Shown here: positions 8,473 through 15,740 of the stretch, piece by piece
How the letters are laid out: each line of letters opens with the position of its first letter
Position numbering within the stretch: position 1 is the first letter of the stretch
Assembly (NCBI RefSeq): GCF_000971335.1
Contig: NZ_JZJL01000012.1
Location: 49,885 to 113,884, forward strand
Direction: 5' to 3'
DNA: 64,000 nt
Source of the DNA: Chromobacterium vaccinii
GTDB lineage: Bacteria; Pseudomonadota; Gammaproteobacteria; Burkholderiales; Chromobacteriaceae
Program-made: the position numbers and the translations under genes
Notes under the pieces: model-generated
Told to the model about the DNA's origin: nothing
The model's input: the letters and a program-made list of their open reading frames with translations, nothing else
The model's database searches: none

Positions 8473-8601
8473 TCAAACGTGGTCGCGGTCCGGCAGGAAA
8501 TGGGACAGGTGGATGGCGTCTTCGCTGTCCAGCCAGCATTTCCTGACATAAAGCCACAGGCCGGCGACGATCAGCGGTGCAAGCAGGAGCAGGGCGGTCA
8601 T
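8473..8601 (-). CDS. 42-residue single-pass membrane peptide
   Basis: The small frame MTALLLLAPLIVAGLWLYVRK... starts at the ATG at 8601 behind a very strong GGAGGGAA ribosome-binding site. One hydrophobic helix (about 2-18) is followed by a charged, His/Asp-rich tail (DAIHLSHFLPDRDHV). No family recognised. It lies about 95 bases upstream of the NfeD gene on the same strand, so it may lead that operon. Support is the ribosome site plus the transmembrane pattern only. Confidence 0.5.
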   Translation of the reverse strand: MTALLLLAPLIVAGLWLYVRKCWLDSEDAIHLSHFLPDRDHV

Positions 8602-8722
8602 GGCCGTTCCCTCCGGATGGGTTCCCGCTTTCAGTTTAGACCGCGAATGCGTTGCCGGCCGTGCCGGATTGCGACCTCCGGGTTTACAATGCCCGCCCGT
8701 TTCAGACAGCAGGATGGGTTGA

Positions 8723-9313
8723 ATGTTCCAGGTGCAAGAAAAGGCCCAGGCCGAGGTGGAAATCCGCAAGAGCCGCTTCATTGGCATCGTGCTTCCGGTG
8801 GCCAGCCGCGACGAGGCGATGCGGGAGCTGGCGGCCGTACGCGCGCGCTGGCCGGATGCCCGCCACTACTGCGCGGTGTTGCTGTGCGCCGGCGATTCCA
8901 TGCTGGACGACGACGGAGAGCCGTCGGGCACTGCGGCCAAACCGATGTACAACGTATTGCGGCACAAGGACATCGTCAATGTGCTGGCGGTGGTGGTGCG
9001 TTACTTCGGCGGCATCAAACTGGGTGCGGGCGGCCTGGTCAGGGCCTACACTCAAGCTGTCAATGCCGCGCTGGCCGAGGCCGTCCTGACGCCGCTGAGC
9101 CGAACCTGCCTGCGGCGGCTGGGAGTGGATTTCTCCGGCGAGGCCCGTCTGCGGCACGCATGCCAGGAGACGGGGCTGGCGGTGGTGGATCAGCAATACG
9201 CCGACAGGGTCTGGCTCACGGTGGAGCTGCCCGAGGCGGATGTGGACGCGAGGCTGGCCGGGTTGGCCGACCGCATGGCCGGCGCGCTGGAGGTGGCGGG
9301 GCCGGACCGCTGA
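8723..9313 (+). CDS. IMPACT/YigZ-family protein
   Basis: 196 residues. The N-terminal UPF0029 (impact) domain is clear: EIRKSRFIGIVLPV, DDDGEPSGTAAKPM and VRYFGGIKLGAGGLVRAY. The C-terminal domain (about 130-195) has the ferredoxin-like fold of YigZ. Family members bind nucleic acid or ribosomal partners; the bacterial role is uncertain. It is followed 24 bases later by the DHH phosphoesterase gene. Confidence 0.9.
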   Translation: MFQVQEKAQAEVEIRKSRFIGIVLPVASRDEAMRELAAVRARWPDARHYCAVLLCAGDSMLDDDGEPSGTAAKPMYNVLRHKDIVNVLAVVVRYFGGIKLGAGGLVRAYTQAVNAALAEAVLTPLSRTCLRRLGVDFSGEARLRHACQETGLAVVDQQYADRVWLTVELPEADVDARLAGLADRMAGALEVAGPDR

Positions 9314-9337
9314 GAATGCAACGAACGGGAGGCGCAG

Positions 9338-10273
9338 ATGACGCAGCAAAAACAGTACCGCCTGGTGACGCGCAGCGATTTCGACGGACTGGTGTGCGCG
9401 GTATTGCTCAACGAACTCAAGCTGATCCGCGAGGTGATGTTCGCTCATCCCAAAGACATGCAGGACGGCAAGGTGGAGATCACCGGCGACGACATCACCA
9501 CCAACCTGCCATACGTCGCCAAGGCGCATCTGGTTTTCGACCACCATCTGTCGGAGACGCTGCGCAACACCACCGACGTCGACAACTACGTGATCGATCC
9601 GCGCGCGCCGTCGGCGGCGCGGGTGGTGTACAACCATTACGGCGGCAAGAAGGCGTTTCCCGGCATCAGCGACGAAATGATGGCGGCGGTGGACAAGGCG
9701 GACTCCGCCCAGTTTTCCATCGACGAAATACTCGACCCCAAGGATTGGGTGCTGCTCAATTACCTGATGGACGCCCGCACCGGCCTTGGCCGCTTCCGCG
9801 AGTTCAAGGTCAGCAATTTCCAGCTGATGATGGATCTGATCGGCTACTGCCGCAATCACGGCATCGATGAAATCCTGCAACTGCCGGATGTGCAGGAACG
9901 GGTGGCGCTGTACCGCCAGTACGAGACGCTGGCCAAGGAGCAGATCCGCCGCTGTTCCCGCGTGCACGGCAATGTGGTGGTGCTGAACCTGCTGCATGAG
10001 GAAACCATCTACCCGACCAATCGCTTCATGATCTATGCGCTGTTTCCCGACTGCAACATCTCCATCCACCAGATGTGGGGGCTGAACAAGCAGAACACCG
10101 TGTTCGCGGTGGGCAAGTCCATCGTCAACCGCACTTCGCGCACCAATATCGGCGCGCTGCTGCTGCAGTATGGCGGCGGCGGCCATGAGGCCGCCGGCAC
10201 CTGCCAGGTGGGGCATGACCAGTCCGAGGACGTGCTGGACGAGCTGATCGCGCGCATCCGCGGTCACGGTTAG
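9338..10273 (+). CDS. DHH/DHHA1-family phosphoesterase
   Basis: 311 residues. The DHH signature occurs as LVFDHHLSET (about residue 65), with the first acidic motif TRSDFDGLVCAVLL at about 12-25, and the DHHA1 glycine-rich end GGGGHEAAGTC at about 280. This is the exopolyphosphatase-like/oligoribonuclease-like class, metal-dependent phosphodiesterases. The substrate (nanoRNA, pAp or cyclic dinucleotide) cannot be read from sequence. The start has a GGGAGG ribosome site. Confidence 0.85.
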   Translation: MTQQKQYRLVTRSDFDGLVCAVLLNELKLIREVMFAHPKDMQDGKVEITGDDITTNLPYVAKAHLVFDHHLSETLRNTTDVDNYVIDPRAPSAARVVYNHYGGKKAFPGISDEMMAAVDKADSAQFSIDEILDPKDWVLLNYLMDARTGLGRFREFKVSNFQLMMDLIGYCRNHGIDEILQLPDVQERVALYRQYETLAKEQIRRCSRVHGNVVVLNLLHEETIYPTNRFMIYALFPDCNISIHQMWGLNKQNTVFAVGKSIVNRTSRTNIGALLLQYGGGGHEAAGTCQVGHDQSEDVLDELIARIRGHG

Positions 10274-10309
10274 GGCGACGAGCGGCTGGCGAAGGTCCGC
10301 CGGCCGCGA

Positions 10310-10969
10310 TTACAAGGTTCGCAGCAGCGTCAGCGCCTGATGCAGGTCGCCGCAGACGGCCAGCGCCTGCGCGCGCTGCGTTTCCGACGGCGCGATCAGG
10401 TCCGGCACCAGGATCACCCTGGCGCCGGCGGCGACGCCGGCCTGCATGCCGTACGGCGAATCCTCCAGCACGATGCAGCGCTCAGGCGCCGCGCCCAGCA
10501 GCGCGGCGGCGGCCAGATAGATGTCCGGCTCCGGCTTGGTGCGCGCTACCTCGTCTCCGGCGATGGTGTGCCGGAAGTAGCGGGCCAGTCCGCTGCGCGC
10601 GAGCTTGACGTCGGCGACCGCGCGGCGGGTGGAGGTGGCCACCGCGCGCGGAATGCCTTGGCTTTCCGCCCAGTCCAGCAGCTCCACGATGCCGGGTTTG
10701 AGCGGAATCTCCTCGTGCTCCAGCATGCGGCGGTAGCCGGCGCGGCTGGTTTGCTGCAGCCGCGCGGCCAATTCCTCGTTTGCCAGGTATTCCGCGATGT
10801 AGCGGGTGCAGCGGGCTTCGGACAAACCGACCATCCCCATCAGCATCGCGTCGTCTATCTGTATGCCCAACTCGGCGCCGGCGCGGCGGGTGGCCGCGCA
10901 GGACAGCGTCTCGGTATCCAGCATCAGGCCGTCCATGTCGAACAGCAGAGCGTCGAAACTACGGTTCAT
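10310..10969 (-). CDS. HAD-superfamily hydrolase (beta-phosphoglucomutase-like)
   Basis: 219 residues with HAD motif I LLFDMDGLMLDTE (Asp11 nucleophile, Asp13), a four-helix C1 cap, motif II ATSTRR, motif III around KPEPDIY and motif IV LEDSPYGMQAG. Family members are phosphatases or phosphomutases for small phosphorylated metabolites. It is monocistronic and divergent from the ParA-like gene. Confidence 0.88.
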   Translation of the reverse strand: MNRSFDALLFDMDGLMLDTETLSCAATRRAGAELGIQIDDAMLMGMVGLSEARCTRYIAEYLANEELAARLQQTSRAGYRRMLEHEEIPLKPGIVELLDWAESQGIPRAVATSTRRAVADVKLARSGLARYFRHTIAGDEVARTKPEPDIYLAAAALLGAAPERCIVLEDSPYGMQAGVAAGARVILVPDLIAPSETQRAQALAVCGDLHQALTLLRTL

Positions 10970-11029
10970 TCCCTCTCCTTTCTACCCGAAACTATCGTTT
11001 TCCCCGGCTGCCGGCAAGGGCGATGACTC

Positions 11030-11038
11030 TGGTATAGT
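11030..11038 (+). promoter_or_regulatory. Extended -10 promoter of the ParA-like gene
   Basis: TGGTATAGT fits an extended -10 element (TGn-TATAGT); no convincing -35 is visible. It lies 35 bases upstream of the GTG start at 11073. Confidence 0.45.
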
Positions 11039-11072
11039 GGTCCGGGTCAAGCGCAAGGCGAAGGAGGCGAGG

Positions 11073-11720
11073 GTGAGGTCGGTACTGATAGCGAATCCCA
11101 AGGGCGGCAGCGGCAAGTCGACGCTGGCCACCAATCTGGCGGCCTATTACGCAGCCAGTGGCAAGAAGGTGATGTTGGGGGATGTCGACCGCCAGCAGAC
11201 CTCCTTGCACTGGCTGGCCCGGCGCGATCATGCGCTGCCCGGCATCTCCGGCTGGGAAGTGGCCGCCAACGAACCCAAGCGCCCGCCGCGCGGCACCGAG
11301 GTGGTGGTATTGGACAGTCCCGCCAGCCTGCACGGCAAGAAACTGACCTCGTTGTTGTCGCAGGTGGGGCACGTGATCGTGCCGATCCAGCCGTCGCCGT
11401 TCGACGCGTGGGCCAGCGAGGCCTTTTTCGAGCAGATGCTGGAGGAAAAATCCATCCGCAAGAACAAGGCCTATATGGCGGTGGTGGGCATGCGGGTGGA
11501 TCCGCGCACCCGTTCCGCGCGCGAGCTGGAGCAATTCCTGGCGCGGCACGACGTGCCGGTGCTCAGCTGGCTGCGGGATACCCAGCTTTACGTGCAAGCG
11601 GCTTCGGCGGGGATGTCCTTGTTCGATCTGCCGGCCTCGCGTACCGAACGGGACCGCGAAGCCTGGCTGCCGATACTGCGCTGGCTGGGGGACGATCCGG
11701 CGGCTTGGTGCGACAAGTAG
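11073..11720 (+). CDS. ParA/MinD-family ATPase
   Basis: 215 residues from a GTG start at 11073 with an AAGGAGG site five bases upstream; the frame is open upstream but that part overlaps the divergent promoter. It starts MRSVLIANPKGGSGKST, the deviant Walker A motif of ParA-type ATPases, followed by LGDVDRQQTSLHWL and VVVLDSPASL. No ParB partner lies next to it, so it is an orphan of the type often linked to polar localisation of large complexes or to cell division, not to plasmid partition. The cargo is unknown. Confidence 0.85.
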   Translation: MRSVLIANPKGGSGKSTLATNLAAYYAASGKKVMLGDVDRQQTSLHWLARRDHALPGISGWEVAANEPKRPPRGTEVVVLDSPASLHGKKLTSLLSQVGHVIVPIQPSPFDAWASEAFFEQMLEEKSIRKNKAYMAVVGMRVDPRTRSARELEQFLARHDVPVLSWLRDTQLYVQAASAGMSLFDLPASRTERDREAWLPILRWLGDDPAAWCDK

Positions 11721-11743
11721 CGAAAATTTTTACGTGTAGACTC

Positions 11744-11772
11744 TTGACGTCGAGATTCAATGCGCGTAGCTT
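11744..11772 (+). promoter_or_regulatory. Sigma70 promoter of the GMP reductase leader
   Basis: TTGACG (11744-11749), a 17-base spacer and TAGCTT (11767-11772). The predicted start near 11780 gives a transcript of about 90 bases to the terminator at 11872, or a leader of about 125 bases to the GMP reductase gene. Confidence 0.6.
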
Positions 11773-11787
11773 TGTTTCGTAACTGCG

Positions 11788-11872
11788 TGCGAGCCGAAGA
11801 CAGGCGTCGCAGGGGTAGCTGCAAATGGGAGCCTATACGGCTCCCGTCTTTGTTTGGGGCCCCTGTTTTTTT
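11788..11872 (+). ncRNA. Structured leader with intrinsic terminator before the GMP reductase gene (candidate attenuator or small RNA)
   Basis: Three stems can be drawn. P1 pairs TGCGAGCC (11788-11795) with GGCGTCGCA (11803-11811) with one bulged G. P2 is a perfect 7-bp stem GGGAGCC/GGCTCCC (11827-11833, 11839-11845) with loop TATAC. P3 pairs CAGGGG (11810-11815) with CCCCTG (11860-11865) and is followed by TTTTTTT (11866-11872), so P3 enclosing P2 is a terminator. GGGG at 11856-11859 can compete for the same CCCC. The gene starts 31 bases further on. This fits a transcription attenuator or a small RNA with readthrough. No known riboswitch class is recognised. Confidence 0.5.
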
Positions 11873-11903
11873 CATCCAAACCTGTTTTTGTGGGAGCACA
11901 CGC

Positions 11904-12854
11904 ATGATCAAGACCGAACTCAACTACGGCGACGTATACCTGGTGCCGAAGAAAACCGTGGTGGACAGCCGCAAGGAGTGCGACACCTCCGTGCAGTTCG
12001 GCCCGCGCCGCTTCGCGATGCCGGTCTACCCGTCCAATATGAAGTCGGTGGTTTCTGCCGAGACCTGCGAGCTGTTCGCCCGCGAAGGCTGGTTCTACAC
12101 GCTGCACCGCTTCAATGTCGACGCGGTGGCCTTCACTCGCTACATGCAGGAGCGGGGCCTGTTCGCGTCGATCAGCGTCGGCGTCAACGACGACACCTAC
12201 GAGCAGCTGGACGCGCTGAAGGCCGCCGGCCTCGAACCCGAATACATGACGCTGGACGTCGCCAACGCCTGGTGCGTGAAGGCCGAGCGCATGATCAAGC
12301 ACATCAAGCAGCACTTTCCGAATACTTTCCTGATCGGCGGCAATGTCGCCACCGCCGAGGCCGCGCGCGACCTCGAAGCCTGGGGCTGCGACGCGATCAA
12401 GGCCGGCATCGCCGGCGGCCGCGTCTGCATCACCAAGAACAAGACCGGCTTCCATCGCCCGATGGTCTCCACCGTGCGCGATTGCGTGGCCGCGGTGAAG
12501 ATCCCGGTCATCGCCGACGGCGGCATCGTCGAGCATGGAGATATCGCCAAGGCGCTGGTTTGCGGCGCGGCGATGGTGATGGCCGGTTCGCTGTTCGCCG
12601 GCTACGACGAGTCGGCCGGCGACATCGTCGAAATCGCCGGCAAACACTACAAGGAATACTTCGGCAGCGCCTCGCAGTTCAACAAGGGCGCCTACGTCAA
12701 CGTCGAGGGCAAGAAGATCCTGGTCGAGTACAAGGGCAGCATGGGCAAGCTGCTGCGCGAACTGCAGGAAGACCTGCAGTCCTCGGTCAGCTACGCGGGC
12801 GGCACCACGCTGTCGGCGCTGCGCGAGGTGGAGATGATCCAGGTTTACCGCTGA
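11904..12854 (+). CDS. guaC: GMP reductase-like enzyme (IMPDH/GMPR family)
   Basis: 316 residues from the ATG at 11904 (GGGAG seven bases upstream); upstream frame is leader RNA. It has a (beta/alpha)8 barrel without CBS domains, beginning ELNYGDVYLVPKKT, then MPVYPSNMKSVV, NVATAEAARDLEAWGCDAIKAGI, and VCITKNKTG with the catalytic cysteine, IADGGI and GAAMVMAGSLFAGYDES. GMP reductase converts GMP to IMP with NADPH. The active-site loop reads AGGRVCITKNKTGFH where GMP reductases and IMP dehydrogenases usually have a GPGS-CTTR-type loop, so substrate details may differ. It is a single gene between its own leader and a terminator. Confidence 0.82.
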   Translation: MIKTELNYGDVYLVPKKTVVDSRKECDTSVQFGPRRFAMPVYPSNMKSVVSAETCELFAREGWFYTLHRFNVDAVAFTRYMQERGLFASISVGVNDDTYEQLDALKAAGLEPEYMTLDVANAWCVKAERMIKHIKQHFPNTFLIGGNVATAEAARDLEAWGCDAIKAGIAGGRVCITKNKTGFHRPMVSTVRDCVAAVKIPVIADGGIVEHGDIAKALVCGAAMVMAGSLFAGYDESAGDIVEIAGKHYKEYFGSASQFNKGAYVNVEGKKILVEYKGSMGKLLRELQEDLQSSVSYAGGTTLSALREVEMIQVYR

Positions 12855-12875
12855 GCGGGCATGGCCTGAAACGAT

Positions 12876-12909
12876 AAACGGCCGCGGGCTTGCGCTGCGC
12901 GGCCGTTTT
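12876..12909. terminator. Bidirectional terminator between guaC and the MaoC gene
   Basis: An 11-bp stem AAACGGCCGCG / CGCGGCCGTTT with an 11-base loop, with T-run on the plus strand (TTTT) and A-run on the other side. It serves the convergent genes guaC and the MaoC dehydratase. Confidence 0.85.
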
Positions 12910-12920
12910 CATGTCCGCGC

Positions 12921-13403
12921 TTATTTGGCGCCGGCAAGCTCCGGCGCGGCGGCCTCGGCCTTGCTGCGGCATTGCAGCCAGATCGCGCACTCCAGCTGCA
13001 TCGCCGTTTCGCCGCGCTGGTTGCGGGTGGTCCAGCTCACCTTGACCACGCCGAAGCCGGGTTGGCTGCTTGAGCGGCGCTTGTCCAGCACTTCCACTTC
13101 CACCTGCAGCGTGTCTCCGGGGCGGCTCGGCTGCGGCCAGCGCATCTTGTCGATCTGCATGCCGATCAGGCCGTTGGCGGCGCGGCCCAGTTCAGACTCC
13201 GCCACCAGCCGCATCGACAGGCTGCTGGTATGCCAGCCGCTGGCGGCCAGGCCATTGAAGAATGTCTGCTTGGCGGCCTCCGGATCGGTATGGAAAGGCT
13301 GCGGGTCGAACTGGCGGGCGAAAGCGATGATTTCCTGCTCGCTCAGCGTGTGTTCGGCGCTTAAAAAAAGCTGGCCGGGCCTAAGGTCTTCGAAGTAGAG
13401 CAT
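12921..13403 (-). CDS. MaoC-like (hot-dog fold) acyl-CoA dehydratase
   Basis: 160 residues with a single hot-dog domain. The hydratase motif FARQFDPQPFHTDPEAA (about 28-44) contains the Asp/His catalytic pair typical of (R)-specific enoyl-CoA hydratases. Then FNGLAASGWHTSSLSMRL and RPGDTLQVEVEVLDKR. It probably hydrates enoyl-CoA substrates in short-chain acyl metabolism; the exact substrate is open. A perfect palindrome lies immediately upstream of the start codon. Confidence 0.9.
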   Translation of the reverse strand: MLYFEDLRPGQLFLSAEHTLSEQEIIAFARQFDPQPFHTDPEAAKQTFFNGLAASGWHTSSLSMRLVAESELGRAANGLIGMQIDKMRWPQPSRPGDTLQVEVEVLDKRRSSSQPGFGVVKVSWTTRNQRGETAMQLECAIWLQCRSKAEAAAPELAGAK

Positions 13404-13411
13404 GATTCATC

Positions 13412-13425
13412 TTACGTTAACGTAA
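13412..13425. promoter_or_regulatory. Perfect 14-bp palindrome TTACGTTAACGTAA upstream of the MaoC gene
   Basis: The palindrome ends about nine bases from the MaoC start codon, so a bound regulator would cover the transcription start or ribosome site. From memory it resembles operators of MerR-type LiuR regulators of acyl-CoA or branched-chain amino acid catabolism; that link is recalled, not tested. Confidence 0.5.
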
Positions 13426-13476
13426 TATCAGGCTTGCAGCATAGCGCCGGCGTTGAAATTGGTCAAAGCATCATTC

Positions 13477-14238
13477 TCAATCCAGCGCGGCGGCGATAGC
13501 CTCGGCAAGGCCGGCGGGATTGTCCCAGGCCAGCGAGTGTCCGGCGTCGGCGACGATGCTGGTGTCGATGCCATGCCGGGGCAGCCATTCGACGTCCGGA
13601 TCGGGCAGCGATTTCTCGCCGAAGATGATGCGGCGCGGCATGGACAAGGCCTGCAGCTGCTCGCGCCAACTGACTGCGCTGCCCGCGATCAGGCCCTTGG
13701 CAGCTCTATGCACGGCCAGCGGCGAGGCGACGGCCATGCTGCCGGCCCAGTTGGGGCTGTCCGCGCCGAAGGTCCGAATGATTTCCCGATGGCCGCGGGC
13801 GACGTAGTCGGCCTCGCTCCAGCTTGCCAGCGCGCGGCTGTAGGCGCCGCCGCCGCTGTCCAGGTTCGGTTCGGCCAATACCAAGCGCCGGATGCGATCC
13901 GGCATGAGCGTAGCCAGGTCGATGGCGATGCTGCCGCCCATGCTGTGGCCGTATAGATCGAATTCGCGCAAGCCCAGTTGTTCGATCCATTGCGCCAGCG
14001 CTTGAGCCTGGGCGCCAGGGTCGTAGCTGAAGTCCTCCGGTTTGTCGCTGAAACCGTGGCCTAGCAGGTCGACCAATAGCGCGCGGCGGCCGGCGAGGCC
14101 CGGTTCGGCCAGCAGCCGGGGATAATCGAACGAAGAGGCGCAGCCCAGGCCGTGCAGCATGATGAGCGGCGCGCCGTGGCCGGGAATGTCGTGGCAGCGC
14201 AGCATGGCTTGCGGCTGGGAAAGCGAGAAATATTGCAT
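13477..14238 (-). CDS. Alpha/beta-hydrolase
   Basis: 253 residues with the canonical fold: oxyanion region MLHGLGCASSFDYP (about 27-40), nucleophile elbow GHSMGGS (Ser99), the acid in the region LPDPDVEWLP and the final His in IVADAGHSLAWDNP. Substrate unknown. It starts seven bases after the stop of the beta-lactamase-like gene, without its own clear Shine-Dalgarno, so the two are probably co-translated. Confidence 0.88.
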   Translation of the reverse strand: MQYFSLSQPQAMLRCHDIPGHGAPLIMLHGLGCASSFDYPRLLAEPGLAGRRALLVDLLGHGFSDKPEDFSYDPGAQAQALAQWIEQLGLREFDLYGHSMGGSIAIDLATLMPDRIRRLVLAEPNLDSGGGAYSRALASWSEADYVARGHREIIRTFGADSPNWAGSMAVASPLAVHRAAKGLIAGSAVSWREQLQALSMPRRIIFGEKSLPDPDVEWLPRHGIDTSIVADAGHSLAWDNPAGLAEAIAAALD

Positions 14239-14245
14239 GATGGAT

Positions 14246-15520
14246 TCAGTGCGAGGCGTTGGAGGTTTTTCGATATTCGCGGCGCTTCAGGCCGCTGATG
14301 TGGGTCAGCCGGGTTCCGGCGGCCTGGCGGCTGAAGATCAGCCGTTCGGGCAGCCGCTCCAGTTTGGCCTCGCAATGCTCCGGCCCGCTGCGGCTGGCGA
14401 TGACGGCGCAGTCGCAGCGCGCGCCGTAGCGGCGCGTGAGCGTGGCGATGCCGCCATTCATGATGATTTCATCGCCGTCGCCGGCCAGGTAGCGCCCATC
14501 GAGCCAATCGGGCAGGGCGGCGAAGCCGGTTGCGGCGGGGCCGGTATCGACAGGTTTGCCGTCAAGGAGCTGGCAAACCGTTTCCGCCAGCGCCCAGGCA
14601 TCGGTTTGAGCCAGATTGCTGAGCGCGATCACGCAACGGTTTTTGGCTGGCTGGGCCAGCAAGACCGAAACAAAGCCGTTGATGTCGCCAAGATGGGAGA
14701 ATACGGGGCCGTCGGGCGTGTGTTCGCGATACCAGCCGGCGGCGAAGCCGTCCTCGCCGTTTTCGGTGGCGAACATCCACTCCCGGCTGTCCGGGGAGAG
14801 GATGTCGCTGCTGCTCAGCGCTTGCCACCAGCGCAGCAGGCTGGGAGCGTTGGCGCTGAGGCTGTAGGCGCCGAAGCCGTTGCTGATGTCCAAGGGCGGC
14901 GCCTCTTGCCATTCGGTGTCCAGCCAATAACCGCGCGCGCCATCGGTTGCCGGCGCTTCCATTTCATCGTGTATGCCGCTCAGCCCCGCCGGCGCCAGCA
15001 TCTGGCGCAACAGAGCCGCGAACGGTTTGCCGCGCAAAATCTCAAGCAGCCGCGCCAGCAAGGCGTAAGCGGTATTGCTGTAGGCGCAGCCTTCGCCCGG
15101 AGCGAACAGCGGCGGATGGGCGAGGATGTCGTTTATCAGTTGGTCCGGCGTCCAGCGTTGCCGCATCCGCGTCGGCCAGTAGTCGGGCAGGGCGGTATGG
15201 TTGCCCAGCCCGGAGCGGTGGCGCAGCAAGTGGCCGGCGGTGAGGGCGTCCGGCAGCTTGAATTGAGGCAACAGCGGCTGAAGGGGCTGATCCAGCGCCA
15301 GCAGGCCATCGTCCACCAGGCGCAAAACCAGCGCGGCGGTAAAGCTTTTGCTGAGCGAGCCTATGCGCAGCGGCGTATCGTTTGCCATCGGCCTGCCGGA
15401 AGCCGCGTCGGCCCAGCCATGGCTGCGCAGCCATTGCCTATCGCCCTCGGCAGCCAGGGTGACGCCGCTGAAATTGCCGTCGGCGGCCAGGCGTTCCAGA
15501 TAAGGCGTCAGCAAATCCAT
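14246..15520 (-). CDS. Serine hydrolase of the class C beta-lactamase family
   Basis: 424 residues, no clear signal peptide. The SxxK motif is RIGSLSKSF (Ser55, Lys58) and the YxN motif is in CAYSNTAYALL. A C-terminal extra domain of about 80 residues (after HLGDINGFVSVLLAQ) resembles the beta domains of D-aminopeptidase or esterase-type members. Esterase or peptidase activity is more likely than drug resistance because the protein seems cytoplasmic. Its start lies nine bases after the leftover stop codon of a broken acetyltransferase gene, so it was probably the second gene of that operon. Confidence 0.85.
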   Translation of the reverse strand: MDLLTPYLERLAADGNFSGVTLAAEGDRQWLRSHGWADAASGRPMANDTPLRIGSLSKSFTAALVLRLVDDGLLALDQPLQPLLPQFKLPDALTAGHLLRHRSGLGNHTALPDYWPTRMRQRWTPDQLINDILAHPPLFAPGEGCAYSNTAYALLARLLEILRGKPFAALLRQMLAPAGLSGIHDEMEAPATDGARGYWLDTEWQEAPPLDISNGFGAYSLSANAPSLLRWWQALSSSDILSPDSREWMFATENGEDGFAAGWYREHTPDGPVFSHLGDINGFVSVLLAQPAKNRCVIALSNLAQTDAWALAETVCQLLDGKPVDTGPAATGFAALPDWLDGRYLAGDGDEIIMNGGIATLTRRYGARCDCAVIASRSGPEHCEAKLERLPERLIFSRQAAGTRLTHISGLKRREYRKTSNASH

Positions 15521-15529
15521 ATATGTCGC

Positions 15530-15675
15530 CTAGTTGGCCAGCGCGTACTGGGCGGTGTCGCGCTGGGTGTTTTCCTGTCGGCGTGCGCGGCGGAGCCATC
15601 TCCCGGCAGCGGGCAGCGGAGGATCAGGCGTTCGCTTTCGATCTGTTCGGGAATGTCCCGCAGAATATCCGACAT
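15530..15675 (-). pseudogene. Remnant of a GNAT acetyltransferase with internal deletion
   Basis: An ATG at 15675 with an AAGGAAC ribosome site opens MSDILRDIPEQIESERLILR, a typical start of RimL-type GNAT acetyltransferases, continuing for about 28 residues. The last codons before the TAG at 15532-15530, in another frame, read ENTQRDTAQYALAN, a typical GNAT C-terminus. The frames are joined after only about 50 codons, where the family has about 170-190, so the acetyl-CoA-binding core is missing. An internal deletion that also shifted the frame explains this. Confidence 0.6.
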
Positions 15676-15685
15676 GTCATGTTCC

Positions 15686-15703
15686 TTGCATTGCGCAATG
15701 CAA
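15686..15703. promoter_or_regulatory. Perfect 18-bp palindrome TTGCATTGCGCAATGCAA
   Basis: The two nine-base arms match exactly. The site lies directly upstream of the ribosome site of the broken GNAT gene and about 165 bases before the beta-lactamase-like gene. It is a probable operator for a dimeric regulator that controlled the former operon and may still control the two downstream hydrolases. Confidence 0.55.
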
Positions 15704-15740
15704 TGTTAACGTCATGATGTGGAATATTCCAAGCAGGATT

